Origin: Styela clava
Lineage: Eukaryota > Chordata > Ascidiacea > Stolidobranchia > Styelidae
Assembly (NCBI RefSeq): GCF_964204865.1
Contig: NC_135263.1
Coordinates: 808,501 to 872,500 of the forward strand
DNA: 64,000 bases
Reading direction: 5' to 3'
Shown here piece by piece: positions 36,801 through 48,753 of this stretch; the stretch's first letter is position 1; each line of letters opens with the position of its first letter. The notes beneath the pieces are model-generated. The model did no database searches, had not been told where the DNA came from, and saw only the letters and a list, made by a program, of their open reading frames with translations. The position numbers and the translations under genes were made by a program.

Positions 36801-39800
36801 AAACAACTTTTTACACCATGAAATTTCGTACAGTTCTTTAAACATACGGCTTGAATTTAGCTTGCATTGCGGTGGCAATATTAACTATCAATGTCATGTC
36901 TATATATTTGAATAATCTTCCTTGTCTTGCAGGCTTGGTGGCGCCAGTGAGCGGACAGAATAACCTCGGAATTCTACGATCTGAAGTAAAAGGAGGAATC
37001 CGTCAAATGACTGTTTGCAAAGATGGCAAAGGAAAGATGGGAATCAGAATCAAGGCCGTTAGCAAGGTTGGTTGGTTGCTGCGTTATAATTTAGTTTTGT
37101 CTTTTCAGCAATAAAACATTGTTGATGAGTAATTTTCGTTTTTGGACATGTAGTGGATTTAGGGATCGCTTTGTTATTATGTTGTTGTTCTTCGCTTGTT
37201 TAACTTCGCTAGTTGCCTCAGCAAGCCATAATACTGGTCAATTCAATGATATTAGTGATGCAACAATATGTCAAAAGATTTTTTGCTAAATTTTATCACG
37301 AATCAACATGAAATGCGATTTTTTGATTTCTCCCCGAATGCGACTCGGGCCACAGATAATGAAGCAGGGGCCACATGTGGCCCGTGGGCCTGGGTTTGGA
37401 CCACCCTGATTTAGAGTGTCCATAAAGTCTTAAATTTTTTTTAAATTGCAAGGGAATTTAATTATACTGTTTTGGCCTTCATAGATGTATCAAATGAAGT
37501 AAAATTACTTGAACATTTACTGATTAAAAAGGACAAACTTGGTTAAGACATAACATAGTTAGAACTGACTTCATAATAAAGTTGAAAATGTTGGACTTTA
37601 TGGACGCCCTGTATATTCAACCCAAATATTAATATATTTCCCTATTTAAAGTGATTCAAGAGTCTTGCTGCACACTAACACAAATGTATTTCTGTAACAT
37701 TTTGTTTGACCGATGCCAGAATTCTTAGAAAAGCATATTTCAACTAAGGAGTTGTTTTTACTAATTGTTTTTTAATCCTTTATTTTAACCTACAGGGCAT
37801 CTTTGTTGCGTTTGTGAACTCTGGATCACCATGTGCAATGGCGGGTCTTCGTTTCGGGGATCAGATTTTGCAAATCAACAACGAGACACTGGCTGGGTAC
37901 AGCACCGATAAAGTCATGAGTCTTCTGAAGAAAGCTGATTCAAAGAAAGTTGAATTTGCCATCCGTGACAGGTAAGTGATTTTATTCGATTGTTCAATGA
38001 ACTGTTTAACGGCAGAATTTGAAATCTAGCCCGCCTGTTGCACACCCCTGCCCTAACCCAATTTTTCACACTCTAGGTAAGCATGTAAGTCTGTAACCTG
38101 CAATGCCAATGTCCGGCCTAATACTTTAACCACTATGGCATCCCACCTATTTTATTACATTGAATTTTTGGTACTCCCAAAGTATGTGAACCAAGATGGC
38201 AGACAACGGAACGCAGTATGTGTACCAGGTAAAGGTTAGGCCAAAATTTCGGCACAAATACTACGGAAGTCACTTGGCTAGTCCCCGAACTCGTAATAGA
38301 ACTAAAATAAGAAAAATTGGAATAAATTTATGGCCTATTCTGGAACACATATTACGTGCCGGTGTCTGCCATCTTGGTCCACATACTTCGGGAGTACCGA
38401 ATTTCCTTGATACCTGGAAATACTTTGAGTCATGCTCCAATGATTTCTTGAAATACAAATGATAGGAATTTGCAATTGAACGGTAATGGAAGATTATAGT
38501 TAATAATTTCGTGCCTTCTAACTATAGGTTTGAGATTCTGGCAGTCACGCTCCAGTGCTTTTAACTAGAAAATAAGGACAAGGCTAAACCCAGCGTTGTA
38601 TGAGAAAAGCATTCCTGTCGAAAAAAACTAAAGTGTGGTGCCTGGGGAAATGTTTAATAAATGACTAGGCATTAAATGCCATCTTCGCATAAAAATTCAA
38701 TTTACTACATCTAAAAGTTATTTTCAGTTGTCTATATCTTATTTTTCACTTGAAGTAAATGTTTCAAAAGTCTCAATCCCGCTGTATCCGATGTATTTTT
38801 TGCAAGAATAAAACTATATACAGTAAAGCTTTTATAGTGTCGATGGAAGCTTGCAAGCTTACTCATTCTATTTTTAGTTCAGAGCTTGTGTTTTGAGCAA
38901 ACATAAAATGTATATTGAATTAGGATAAGTGTGGTTTCATAAAATATTGTCAGTCACGTTTCACTTCTCAAATAGAAACCACGTCTAACCCTTTGTTCAA
39001 ACATACCCAGTTCCTCTGTGCAAATGAATTTACAAAGTATGTTATTAAATTCTGGGGAATTTTCAAAAAGACGATAAAAGTCTCATTTGTAACTTAAATT
39101 TCCTCGCTGGATTCTATATGTTATTTGTGTTGAGTATGAACTAGTCAATTACTGTTAATTTTACTTCTGTGTGAGTGCGTGTGACTCTATTCAAAAATGA
39201 GTCTCTTTTATACTAGCTCTCACATCCCCCAGCTAATAATAAATCCTTTATCAAGCCATCACTTCATTGAATCCCTCTTTTTCTCGCAGGCCGTACTCTC
39301 GTACCGTCACTATGCAGAAAGATAGTAGCGGCCATGTTGGATTCATCTACAAGCAAGGAAAGATTACCGGCCTCGTTAAAGATTCTTCCGCTGCTAGAAA
39401 CGGACTTTTGATTGATCATAATCTGTGTGAAGTGAACGGACAATGCGTCGTTGGAATGAAGGTACTGTATGTCAAAATATATTGAGTGATTGATTAAAGT
39501 AGCATACGAGGTGCGGCTAAAATGAAACGGAACTGACGTCACAGATTGCGAAACACGATTAACCATCGGTAATCAACCCTTTTGCAGTGTGGCGTAATAT
39601 GTGTTCTTTGTTTAACAGCTGTTTTGACACAATATCGCAATTATTTTTGCTTTTCAGGTAAGTGAATGTGATAAATTTCTTGTTGGAAAAAAAATGCTGT
39701 GCGAGGTCTGATTGAGTTTTTTGGCGATAGGGGGTTCAATTGCAGAATGACGATTGAGCATAGAATTAACATTAAATTTTGTGTCAAATTTTGTGGTTAA

Positions 39801-42151
39801 TCGTGCTGCGCAATCTGTGACATCAGTCCCGTTTCTTTTTAGCCCCGCCGCGTATATCCCTAGTGTCTGCTATACCAGTGGCTCACAAACGATGGGCCGT
39901 TCCCTCATAAGGGAGTCGAAGATGATTTTTTGAGGGGCCGTTGAGCTAATAAAAAATAAAAATATTTGTAAGATTTGATCTTGCCTGGCTTATTTTGGAT
40001 ATCTGTATTTCTTTAATTTGGATATTTACATCCCATCCACGTATTTTCAACGTTTTTTTTATTGAATAAAACATACTTTCGCCTCACTGTCTGTTATTAC
40101 TTGTCGATCTTAAGATCGGTAGGTATGTTGATAGGTATTTGTCTGTTTGTTTGTCTGTTAGATACACGCGATATCTCACGAAAGCGAGGTTGACTCTGCT
40201 CCAAATTTTGCATGTGCATCATCATAGTTCGGAACAGGAGCCTATCGATTTTGGATGAATTATGTCGTATAATTAGCGAGTTATTAATTAATTAGTGATG
40301 GGACACGACCTTTTTAGACATTCTTACAAAATGTGTTAGATTTTCGTATTTCAAAAGTTCATTTATTTTTCAGGACAAAGAAACTGCTGAAGTGTTGTCT
40401 TCCAGTCCAACTACAATGACAATCACCATTATGCCTACGTTCATCTTTGAACATATTGTCAAGAGGTAGGGACTTGTTATTATTGAATATTTCGGTTCTC
40501 CAAAAGTGTGTGTAGCAATATCGAGGGAACTAATTTTGTTCGCCTACTTTACATCAAGTTGTGCAAAGCGACTGAAAGTTATGGGCAGGGGGTATATTCA
40601 CTTGGCTAACACAAACAGTCCCCGAAGACTTGTTTTTATTGAATTTTTCGGTTCTCCAAAAGTGTGTGTAGCAATATCGAGGGAACTAATTTTGTTCGCC
40701 TACTTTACATCAAGTTGGGCAAAGCGACTGAAACTTATGGGCAGGGGGTATATTCACTTGGCTAACACAAACAGTCCCCGAAGTCTTGTTTTTATTGAAT
40801 TTTTCGGTTTTCTAGAAGTGTGTGTAGCGATATGGAGGTAACTTCGCCTACTTTACATCAAGTTGTATAAAGGTACTGAAACCTATGGTCAGGGAGTATA
40901 TTCACTTGGCTAACACAAACAGTCCCTGAACTTGTAATACAACTAAAATAAGGAAAATCGGAATAAAATTAGTGCCTAACCCTAACCTCAATCCTTATTC
41001 TGACTAAGGCTCAGTATACTGTAACTTGAATCCGGCTTGCAGTTTTGCGCATCGTGCTAAGCGTTAGGAATACGCTCGCCACCTCACCTCTGATTACTCC
41101 GATTTCCATGCAGGGTTGAATATGTGCAAGAGGATTGCTGGACTCCTCAACGCTGTAGGGTGGTTCACGTTACTGCTAGTCGGTTACAGCGTCCTCTATC
41201 TGCACTAGGGATGGGCCGGGATTCGGATCCGGACTCGGATTCGAGTCGAATCCACGCATTTTATGGACTCTGATTCGATTTCGAGTCCACACCGTTTTTA
41301 CAGAGTCTATTATCAATTCTGTTTTTACTAATTTACGCCTATGTTTGTACTTTTACCTCTATAAATCTCAGTACCTACCTTAACTAGTTGAAATTCAAGG
41401 TTAGATATGTAACAATATTACTCGTGTGTATTATAAACACTCCTAATAAAAACGACGACAGATATCCAGATAATATAACAACGCAAGTTAAAAACTATTG
41501 ATAGTTTATAACAATGATGCGCCAGTCACCTTCAAACTATCTATCCTTTTTGGTATACATGTGGTACACAATAAAATATGTGTCAGTGTAATATTTCTGA
41601 GTTTTTGATTCGCGTAAATAAATATGAAACATGTGTAGGATCAATCTCCGCCATGGACTGGTAACCGGACGATAAGCCGTGGTTCGCCATATGAATGACA
41701 AGTCTAGAACCTTTGAAAAACCTATTCAGAATATGAAAATGCTATGGGACCATATACCATACACCAGGGACCATATAAATATACCAGGGACGAAGCCACA
41801 TAGGAATTTTTTAGGGTGAGGTCGGAAATTTGTAATTGCCGCGTTAGATCGTATCATCTGACGGGTCTGGCCAGAAAATGTAGGTTTTCAAGAGTTGTAA
41901 GGGTCCAGAAGCATTTTAAACTATGAAAAATTGTGAAGTATAATTCGGAAAAATGCTTTTTTACTTTTCGAAGGGGGGGACTAACGACCCTCAAAACCCC
42001 TCCCTTGCTACGTCCCAGCTCGCTGTTTCACGACACTGGCCGTGAACCTACAAATAAAATGCGAGCAAACTAATAAAATTTAATTCTTCTTTTCAGCATG
42101 GATTTTGGACTATTGAAGAAGCATCAAGACCATTCCATCCCTGAGATCTAA
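27885..42151 (+). CDS. SDCBP: Syntenin (syndecan-binding protein), tandem PDZ adaptor
   Basis: Eight exons, 27885-27935, 30395-30485, 36247-36402, 36933-37066, 37796-37971, 39290-39461, 40374-40465 and 42097-42151, join in frame to 308 aa; human syntenin-1 is 298. The N-terminus [11 protein letters not shown] is the family signature. LYPSL occurs at residues 3-7 and 59-63, the type of motif that binds ALIX in exosome formation. PDZ1 spans about 123-203 (binding loop KMGIRI) and PDZ2 about 207-283 (loop [16 protein letters not shown]), followed by a short C-terminal tail ending IPEI. Family role: binding syndecan and other receptor tails and PIP2 at the plasma membrane and endosomes. Every intron has GT-AG ends and consistent phase. 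Introns total over 13 kb, mostly transposons; intron 2 alone is 5.8 kb. Confidence 0.97.
28081..28346. repeat. Diverged repeat containing an unfilled hAT target site
   Basis: ATTTCGGGCGATCATAGGTA through GGCAAGCTCTATGACG parallels 11550-11592 joined to 11966-11990 without the MITE. The 28081-28150 part is the inverse of 12000-12045. It lies in syntenin intron 1. Confidence 0.65.
30540..35416. mobile_element. 4.9-kb hAT-ended element without coding capacity, in syntenin intron 2
   Basis: Ends CAGTGTTAACTCTAAGCG and, inverted at the right, CAGTGTTCACTATTAGCG. Flanks are CTCAGTAG at 30532-30539 and 35417-35424, a perfect 8-bp duplication. Inside are a 113-bp tandem array (33150-33630), a dispersed direct repeat (about 32645-32782 and 33896-34033), a poly-C run near 30997 and no open frame above about 100 codons. 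Subterminal aaaagtgcg words appear at both ends in opposite orientation. Confidence 0.85.
33150..33630 (+). repeat. Tandem array, unit about 113 bp, roughly 4.5 copies
   Basis: Repeated phrases are CAAAACACATTTTCGCGATA, TTGTATTTTCGGAAACGG, GAAAAGTAAAATATGATC and TAACCGCAAAAATGTTTTAT, in the same order in each copy. It lies inside the 4.9-kb hAT-ended element. Confidence 0.85.
35417..35805 (+). repeat. 47-bp minisatellite, about 8 copies
   Basis: Unit CACTCAGAAGTAAAGGAGAC followed by TCATCTCTGAGCAAAGTTAT and GAGCATT. The middle copies (about 35640-35780) are almost identical, suggesting recent expansion. One or two units also lie left of the inserted element at 30160-30200 and 30505-30539, so the array was split. 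Isolated units occur at 39170, 53690 and 56540. Confidence 0.9.
36617..36800 (+). mobile_element. SINE copy in syntenin intron 3
   Basis: Contains GCATTGTGCTAAGTGTCTGG, ATGTTCGAATCCCACACAGG (B-box region) and GAGGATTGCTAGACTCCTCA, matching the SINE at 6146 with about one-fifth divergence. The tail is truncated. Confidence 0.6.
37200..37415 (+). repeat. Partial hAT-like element, related to 16373-16688
   Basis: Shares CTAGTTGCCTCAGCAAGCC and CCTGGGTTTGGACCACCCTG with the racemase B intron element. The left end is missing. It lies in syntenin intron 4. Confidence 0.6.
38170..38398. mobile_element. Full-length MITE, GGYGCTCC family, in syntenin intron 5
   Basis: A 229-bp copy from GGTACTCCCAAAGTATGTG to CACATACTTCGGGAGTACC. 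Flanks gaattttt and gaatttcc match at 6 of 8. Confidence 0.8.
39507..39852. mobile_element. Mariner-type MITE in syntenin intron 6
   Basis: Inverted ends of about 60 bp: CGAGGTGCGGCTAAAATGAA on the left and its inverse TTTTTAGCCCCGCCGCG on the right, flanked by TA at 39505-39506 and 39853-39854. The sequence and TA duplication are those of mariner elements. At 346 bp it is too short to encode a transposase. Confidence 0.75.
39877..40100 (-). mobile_element. hAT-type repeat, GTGGTTCTCAAACTTTTT family
   Basis: CCAGTGGCTCACAAACGATG and inverted forms of the family interior (ACGTATTTTCAACG, TACTTTCGCC) follow. Strongly diverged, in syntenin intron 6. Confidence 0.5.
40493..40990 (+). repeat. 156-bp tandem triplication of a MITE segment, syntenin intron 7
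   Basis: Units begin CGGTTCTCCAAAAGTGTGTG at 40493 and 40649 and a diverged CGGTTTTCTAGAAGTGTGTG at 40805. The sequence belongs to the long form of the GGYGCTCC MITE. An open frame at 40506-40841 is only a product of this repeat. Confidence 0.85.
41043..41200 (+). mobile_element. SINE copy in syntenin intron 7
   Basis: GCGCATCGTGCTAAGCGTTA, GGATTGCTGGACTCCTCAAC and GTAGGGTGGTTCACGTTACT match the 6146 SINE. The B-box region is partly deleted. Confidence 0.6.
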
Positions 42152-42291
42152 ATTCCTTATCTTATCAAATTCTTCAAGAATTCTTATCTGTAAATATATA
42201 TAATCATATGGAGAGAGGAGATAAAGACTGATATGGCAATCTTGCATTGTTTTTCTCTGAAGATGAGAGAATTCATAAAATAATTGATATT

Positions 42292-42587
42292 ACCGTGTTT
42301 CCCCGAAAATAAGACATAGCTTGAATTTTAAAAATGATTTAAACATAAGCCCTTCCTTTAAAATAAGTCCCAGTGCATAGCGCGAATTTTTGACCCAAAT
42401 ATGTTATTTATAAGTGAATGGATGTCGGTTTTCATATTTTATATATATGGAAATCTCATATTCCTCTGCTTTGTAATTTTGTTTTTGATAAATGAAAATA
42501 AAAAACATCCCCCCACAATAAGCCCCAGTGTTATTTTTCGCGATAAAACTGGAAAAATGCCCCGCTTATTTTCTGGGAAACATGGTA
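42292..42587. mobile_element. GTTTCCCCGAAAATAAGAC element just downstream of syntenin
   Basis: Begins ACCGTGTTTCCCCGAAAATA and ends TTTTCTGGGAAACATGGT, about 300 bp. It lies 140 bp after the syntenin stop codon and could be transcribed in its 3' UTR. Confidence 0.7.
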
Positions 42588-44269
42588 TACGAAGGAATTA
42601 ATGTGTTATGTAGATGGCATCTAATAAGATAAAAGGCAGAAATCTAACACTAAGATGTTTCCTCTGAACAAGTCCTAGGCTAATGTCTGTTGGTATTTTC
42701 GGTCAAATTAAAAAATAAAGCAGATGAAATAAGTGATGATATGGAACTGATTTGGTAATTTTATCTCTCCGGTTTAGATAAAAGATAACAACAAATAGAT
42801 AAGAAAAATTGTAATGCTGAATTTTTCCCTGTAATATAGTAAGGATGTCATAGTTTGTGAAGGTATCTATCGTCACAAATATTGTTATTCGAAACCACAG
42901 ACTACCAGATAATTGATAATTGTGATATGTAACTGATAAAGAGCATTATCTGGACTGCTTTATCAAAATCACTGATAATATCTTTGAATGGTTTCAAACC
43001 TTTTTATTGAAGATATCGCCAATGACTTGATTAATTAAAAAAAAAATTCTGGGGTTGAACTTTACCAATTTAGTAAAAAAAAACTCTCCAGTGCCACCTA
43101 CTGTTCCTATAAATCGAATTAATTTTACTTGTAAATACTGCTATATTACAATTATGATAATAATTTGCACGAAAAGTGTGAATTGATCACTTTTGCAATA
43201 AAAACTATGTTCTTATAATTTTTATTTTTTTCGTTACATCAATCCTCGTTTACTTGTGTTAATTTTTACCTTAAAAATAAATTCCCCCTCCCCAAAGCTA
43301 GCTGGATGGGCCAAATTTTTTCAGTATGGCGTTACTAATACCTACCAAATTTATCACACCTTTAGCTAAGTACTACATGATTTTTTCTTAAATTTTCGTG
43401 GAAGAATAAAGTATGTCATTTACTCTATTTTAATCTCCTTCTTCCTATGGATTGAAAAAACAAACAAAACACTATTTTCAGCATTTGGCCCTATTGTCAG
43501 CTTTCCTCTCCCCCCAATTTTTTTTTGTCGTATCTGCTTCATCCTTCAAATTGGTAAACAGCATTGTTCCGAGTATAATTTGGCCATGTTATTGTCTTTC
43601 TCCCCCCCCCCCCAAATAATTATTGACATTCTATGTTCCGTCCTGATATTTCATCTAATTTGCTAAAACACAGTTACTGATCCTGCCTTTATCAACTCCA
43701 TAGATAGACCATGAATTTCAAACTTTTCGCCTAAATTTTCTCATTTAATCCAGACTGTTTGTGGTCACTTAAAAGAGGATTCTTCAAGTAAGGAATTTGT
43801 TCAAGTATGAGTCCCATTCCCGTAGCGCCCTTTTTATAGGCTGAAATTCCGTTGCATGTGTCACTATGTTTTTTTTTCTGTTCGAGAAATGTCCCCCCCC
43901 CTCCACTCTCTCTCTCTTTAAATCATCCTGGATTCTCTTTGTGAAATATTTTCTATGTTAAATAATAAAAGCACTTATATACTGTACCTTATCATTTCTT
44001 TAAGCATGGTCTTGAGATTTGTTAAATATTTAGGGTGGGGTAAGAAAAAATGGGACTAGAACCTTATACGAGACTAGTATCAATCATTTTATTTCGGCAC
44101 TCTGACGTAAAACAACACAAAAAGTTAACAGACAACAAATACTGAGATACTTGGAAGGCGATAACTTAAATTAAATGGCTTCCAAGCAAAAGAGTGTAGT
44201 AGCCAGTCCACTATTTTTTGTGAGGTGAGGGCAAGTTATTGGACACGTTTAGTGGACATAACGATCGTT

Positions 44270-44670
44270 TCAATATTATGTTGTTCTTGTTCTTTGACAC
44301 TTTTGAAAAACTCGCTTTTCTCTTCGAATACTGGACCAATTGCTTTGAAATTTTCAGTGGTTAAAGATAAAAATTTTCTCCAGAAGGCTATTACTTTTTT
44401 TTTCGCTATGACGTCATCAAAATTATGTGACTCTACGTGTCCATATATTTGAGCATAGCTCTCTTGCTGTTATTATTTGTCTCCATCATTTTTAAAAAAT
44501 CGCTTTTCTCTTCGAATACTGGACCAATTGCTTCGAAATTTTCAGTGGTTAAAGAAAAAAATTTTCTCCAGAAGGCTATTACTTTTTTTTTCCGCTATGA
44601 CGTCATCAACATTGTCATTGGGTGGCGCTACGTGTCCATATATTTGAGCATAGCTCTCTTGTTTTTTTGT
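44270..44670 (+). repeat. Tandem duplication, two units of about 195 bp
   Basis: TTTTCTCTTCGAATACTGGA through ATATTTGAGCATAGCTCTCT occurs twice. Each unit contains CTATGACGTCATCAA. Single related copies are at 18480-18596 and 54620-54665. Confidence 0.8.
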
Positions 44671-44682
44671 ATAATGACGTAA

Positions 44683-44850
44683 TACTATGCTTACTCGTGC
44701 CTTTTGCTTAGAATAAGGCTAGATAGAAGCATCCACTAATATCTGACAATATACTAAAGAATATCTCTACAGACTTATTTCGCAGTCGAAGTTATACAAG
44801 CGGGCATTTTTCTCCATCTTGGTTGGTTCAATTGATGAAAGGATTATTGA
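44683..44850 (+). repeat. Interspersed repeat, CGTGCCTTTTGCT family
   Basis: Contains TTACTCGTGCCTTTTGCT and TTGGTTCAATTGATGAAAGG. Best match is to 9530-9690. Confidence 0.55.
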
Positions 44851-45379
44851 TAGCAAGATAGGAAATATTTTTTGTTGGGTCATGGCCCTGCTCCTATGCT
44901 ACCATCTCTGGGTCACTCCGATGTTTACAAAATTTTTGACTCGTATTCTTAAAAAAATAAATTTAATCACAAAAACTTAAGCATGTGAAAGCTTTTTCAA
45001 TTATTTGTCGAGAATGATTATTTAACTTGATGCTGTGTGAGTTTCTGTCAATAATTTTGATTTAAATTAAGCCAATAAATTTCTAGAATTCTTATCCTGG
45101 AAATTTCGGCCGCGAGTGGGGGCTGTTAAGAGCATTGAGTGTAAAAAAGCGTTTTCAAGCTACAAAAAATAGCTATCTAAAATGCTTTTTATTTGCATTT
45201 AAAAAAAAGGAAGGAGGGTCGAAGTGGGGGTTCCGATGCTTTGGATAAGAAAAGCCGAGCGGTACGATGAAAACTGCGCACCTATTTACTCGATTTTAAA
45301 GTTCTATCCTCTACTTAAATGGTTCATGTCATCGTTGGCCAGTTACGACTCCCTGTACCAACATGCTCTTGCATCTGGA

Positions 45380-45902
45380 TAAGGATGCCAAGTATGAGTA
45401 CTTACAAGTATTCGATTCTTATCCGATTCCTACATTTTCGATCCTCGATTCCTCGACATATTACCGAAAAAATATACCCACCCAAGCAATACCATATGAA
45501 ATCAAGCAAGACAGCCGATGTTCAAATTTTGGACGGACAAGAAGGCCGAAACTAAGTAGTATGGGTATCCAATCTGCCACATGAGACAAAACCGCACAAA
45601 AAAACGAATCCCTCAGAACCCACAGAGATTTTTAAAATAAATAAACGTTAAAGCCTACTAGCGATATTTATAATATATATATTATATATAGTGAAGTTTG
45701 CGGTGTCGTAGAAACTCAACATAGCAGTGAAGCAGTTTATACATATATAAATATGTGAAGAAATTGCCACAAAACGTTACACATTGTTTGCAATCCAAGT
45801 TTCAAACTCGAGAATCGATTTCAGTGCATCGGAATCGATTCTAGTCGATTCCGCGAAGAATCGATTCTGTAATCGAATCCGGACTCGATTCCGCCATCCC
45901 TA
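45380..45902. mobile_element. Probable MITE with TAGGGATGG end
   Basis: The left part is rich in cgattc/gattcc words. The right end is CGACTCGATTCC-like sequence followed by CCATCCCTA. A similar end faces the other way at 41208 (TAGGGATGGGCCGGGATTCG) and another piece is at 51700-51765. No duplication found, so the boundaries are approximate. Confidence 0.4.
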
Positions 45903-46320
45903 CATCTAGAACGAATAACTAGTTATCTTATTCCGACGAGAGACCGTGGTTCGCTATCTGATTATGTCGTATCTTAGCCGTTGCGTTCTTCGAAATGAAT
46001 ATGAAATCTTACCGTAAATGATTGTGAATTTTGTAGCCTGTAGTGTGTAGTGCGCACTTATGAGGTCTGAAGTGCCCTGTTGAGTCGAGTGCCCGATCTG
46101 TTTGTGTAAATTGCGATTGAAGTTCATTTTGGCTTCTACTCAGCATAAAGTCGATACACGAACGATGAAAACAAGGATGAAAACTTGGTTAGCTAGTTCA
46201 GAAACTACTAATTACGGAATTAATTAGTAATAAACTAAGAACGGATTACTCTTTCAACGATACACCGTGAGAGAAGCGTAATTGTAAGTAGGTTTTAGTT
46301 TATGCTTTGTTTATGTGGAA

Positions 46321-46600
46321 ATATCGCGTTTCCCCGAAAATAAGGCAGGTACAAAATTTTCCAATATACAAACTATGAAAACCGATATCAATTCACTTAT
46401 AATAAATACGATTTTATTTAAAATAACTGCTGAGCATAATTAATATAATCATTTAAAAACGTGTAGGAAAGATATTTTGCTATTGATTGGTTCGAAAAAG
46501 CAATTTGCGCTATTGACTAGGTCCTAATTTAGGAAGCGGGATTACTTTAAGAACGTTTTCAAAATTCAGGACAGGTCTTATTTTCGGGGAAAAATGTAAT
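46321..46600. mobile_element. GTTTCCCCGAAAATAAGAC element
   Basis: Begins CGCGTTTCCCCGAAAATAAG and ends TCTTATTTTCGGGGAAAA, about 280 bp. Confidence 0.7.
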
Positions 46601-46947
46601 AAAATTTGAAACGTGAGAAATATCATGTGGTCGTACTATTTACCTTATTAATTAACCGTTTATTCGTTCCATATGCAATGGACTTGATATTAAAGTAGCT
46701 GTATCCGACTAGACACGAAATTCAGAAATCCTGAAGTCATCAGTAACAGGATTATAACCTGCGTCTCGACCGAGTAGTAGAGTAATCAGAGGCGCGATGA
46801 ACGGTCGTCAGAAAGTGCTAACATTCAAGCTAAATACTGATAAAAAGTAGCAGCTTGCAATTGTTTGACGCGAGAAAAATAACTGCTGAAAATAACGGAC
46901 GGTGAAGTAGATTAGCTCACTTTCAGTTGTGTCGTGTTTAACTATTG

Positions 46948-47057
46948 GGTACTCCAGAAGTATGCGTACCAAGATGTCGCACAACCTGAACCCTAACCTG
47001 GTACACAACCTGAGTTCAGGTTGTGCGCCATCATGGTGCGCATACTTCAGGAGGTCC
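46948..47057. mobile_element. Short MITE, GGYGCTCC family, 8-bp TSD
   Basis: From GGTACTCCAGAAGTATGCG to CGCATACTTCAGGAGGTCC. Flanks AACTATTG (46940-46947) and AATTATTG (47058-47065) match at 7 of 8. The interior forms a hairpin (acaacctga / tcaggttgt). Confidence 0.8.
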
Positions 47058-48471
47058 AATTATTGTCTATTGTTTTAACACCGTCTACCAGGTAACGCGT
47101 GTTCGCACGCTTAAGTATACTGATTTCTTGGTCTGTCTATTCTAGGTTAAGATGAGTAATGTTAATGTCAGGGGTTCTTAAACTTTCGGTGTAATGAAGC
47201 CCATGAAAAAGCAGACTATTTTTTACACATTGCTACCGAGCGTGTAATGTCCTTGAGAACTAAAATTACTTTATTTATTGACTCAGATGTATTTGAAAAA
47301 TATTCTGATTGTGTTGCGTGGGGGATTAATTTATAGTAGAGCTTTTATTTTACCATAAGTCGACGCAAGGCATAACGACAAGGTAAAAATCCGAATTCAT
47401 ATGGCAAGAGCAAGACATTTTGAATGCTCGCATCGGTAGGCTTACCATACGTTCGGCTTTAGGCGGGTCAGTCCCACTTTTCACGGTACGGTCCCGTCTT
47501 TTTGAAGGTGTTATCTACAGAAAAGCATTCTTGGGCGAATAGGTAAATTCTCAATGCTTGAAAACAGCAGGCTATTTCATTATTCTTTCCATTTGCTGTA
47601 CATAAAAAAAATCTAAATTCGGATCATTTGTATCGTAAGCGTCTTTCTATTTTTCGAACCGAACCCGATATTTAGATAGAGAATATGCGCATGAACCCTC
47701 GATGACAATATGGTAAATGAAGACAGCTGGGATGGTTTTGGTGATCCTACGCATCGGGCATCGATTGGATATTTTACGCAACGGAAAGATCGTTATTCGA
47801 CGATAAAGTCGCCTATTTCAACTAGTGGCGTAATCGCGGCGCCTACTGTACGGGAATTTCCGATTTCCGCCCACTGCAGCGGTGGACAATAACGTGATAG
47901 TACCCAAGTCCCAAATAATACATTTTTTTTTATCAGTGGCGGGAACCCAAGTCTTTAATAATATAGATTGAATCATCATTGCCGGTTCACAGATATTTTG
48001 CTTTCCTAGTTGATTTAACATTGAAAATCGTTAACTTTACATTTATTCTCAACAGCTTATATCTGCAGGCTATTTCCTGAATTAGTGTTTTACGCTTTAT
48101 GATGCAACATATGTGTTTTAGAAGTTCGTGTGTGCCGTCATAGTACTACGTTCAGAATTAGAAATCAGCTGATTTTTACAATCCAAAAGAAAATAGGAGC
48201 GAGCTTGGAGGCGTAAAGTCAAGATTTCACGATTTTCATTCGATTTATTCAAGATTATAAGCCAGGGATAATATTGTGAGTATTACGATGTAAAAATTGA
48301 GGATCTAATGTGAATATCACAACATTTAGATATGTACTTGGACTATCTATTGACAGAATATTCTTAGGTTTAGCCTAATCGTGATATTCTGTCAGTTTAG
48401 CTGTACTGTGTACTATATACAGTTGTGATACGATTGATAGCAGTTTTAGTTAGCTCCCACTCTTATACTGC

Positions 48472-48753
48472 TACCGTGTTTCCTCGAAAATAAGACCGGC
48501 TCTTATTTCAATTTTCTTTCGAAAAATAACACTGGGGCTTATTTTGAAGGATGTCTTTTATTTTCATTTATCAAAAACAAGATTAGAAAGTAGAGAATTA
48601 CGAGATTTTGAAATATACAAAATATGAAAATCGATATCCATTTACTTATAAATAACACATTGACATCTATTAGAACTTATTTTAAGGGGAAAACTTATAT
48701 TAAAATCATTTTCGGAATTCAGGCTAGGTCTTATTTTCGGGCAAACACGGTAG
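48472..48753. mobile_element. GTTTCCCCGAAAATAAGAC element
   Basis: Perfect outer palindrome CTACCGTGTTTCC / GCAAACACGGTAG bounds a 282-bp copy with the family interior. Confidence 0.75.

Noticed and set aside
40506-40841. Open frame of 111 codons with an internally repeated peptide
   Set aside because: It is produced by a 156-bp (52-codon) tandem duplication of a MITE inside syntenin intron 7, so it is not a repeat protein gene.
41208-45902. A single 4.7-kb element bounded by TAGGGATGG and its inverse
   Set aside because: It would span the last syntenin exon, and the flanking octamers do not match. Two separate repeat ends are more likely.
47710-47892. 60-codon open frame starting MVNEDSWDGFGD
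   Set aside because: It is short and isolated, with no splice support or domain and a competing frame on the other strand.
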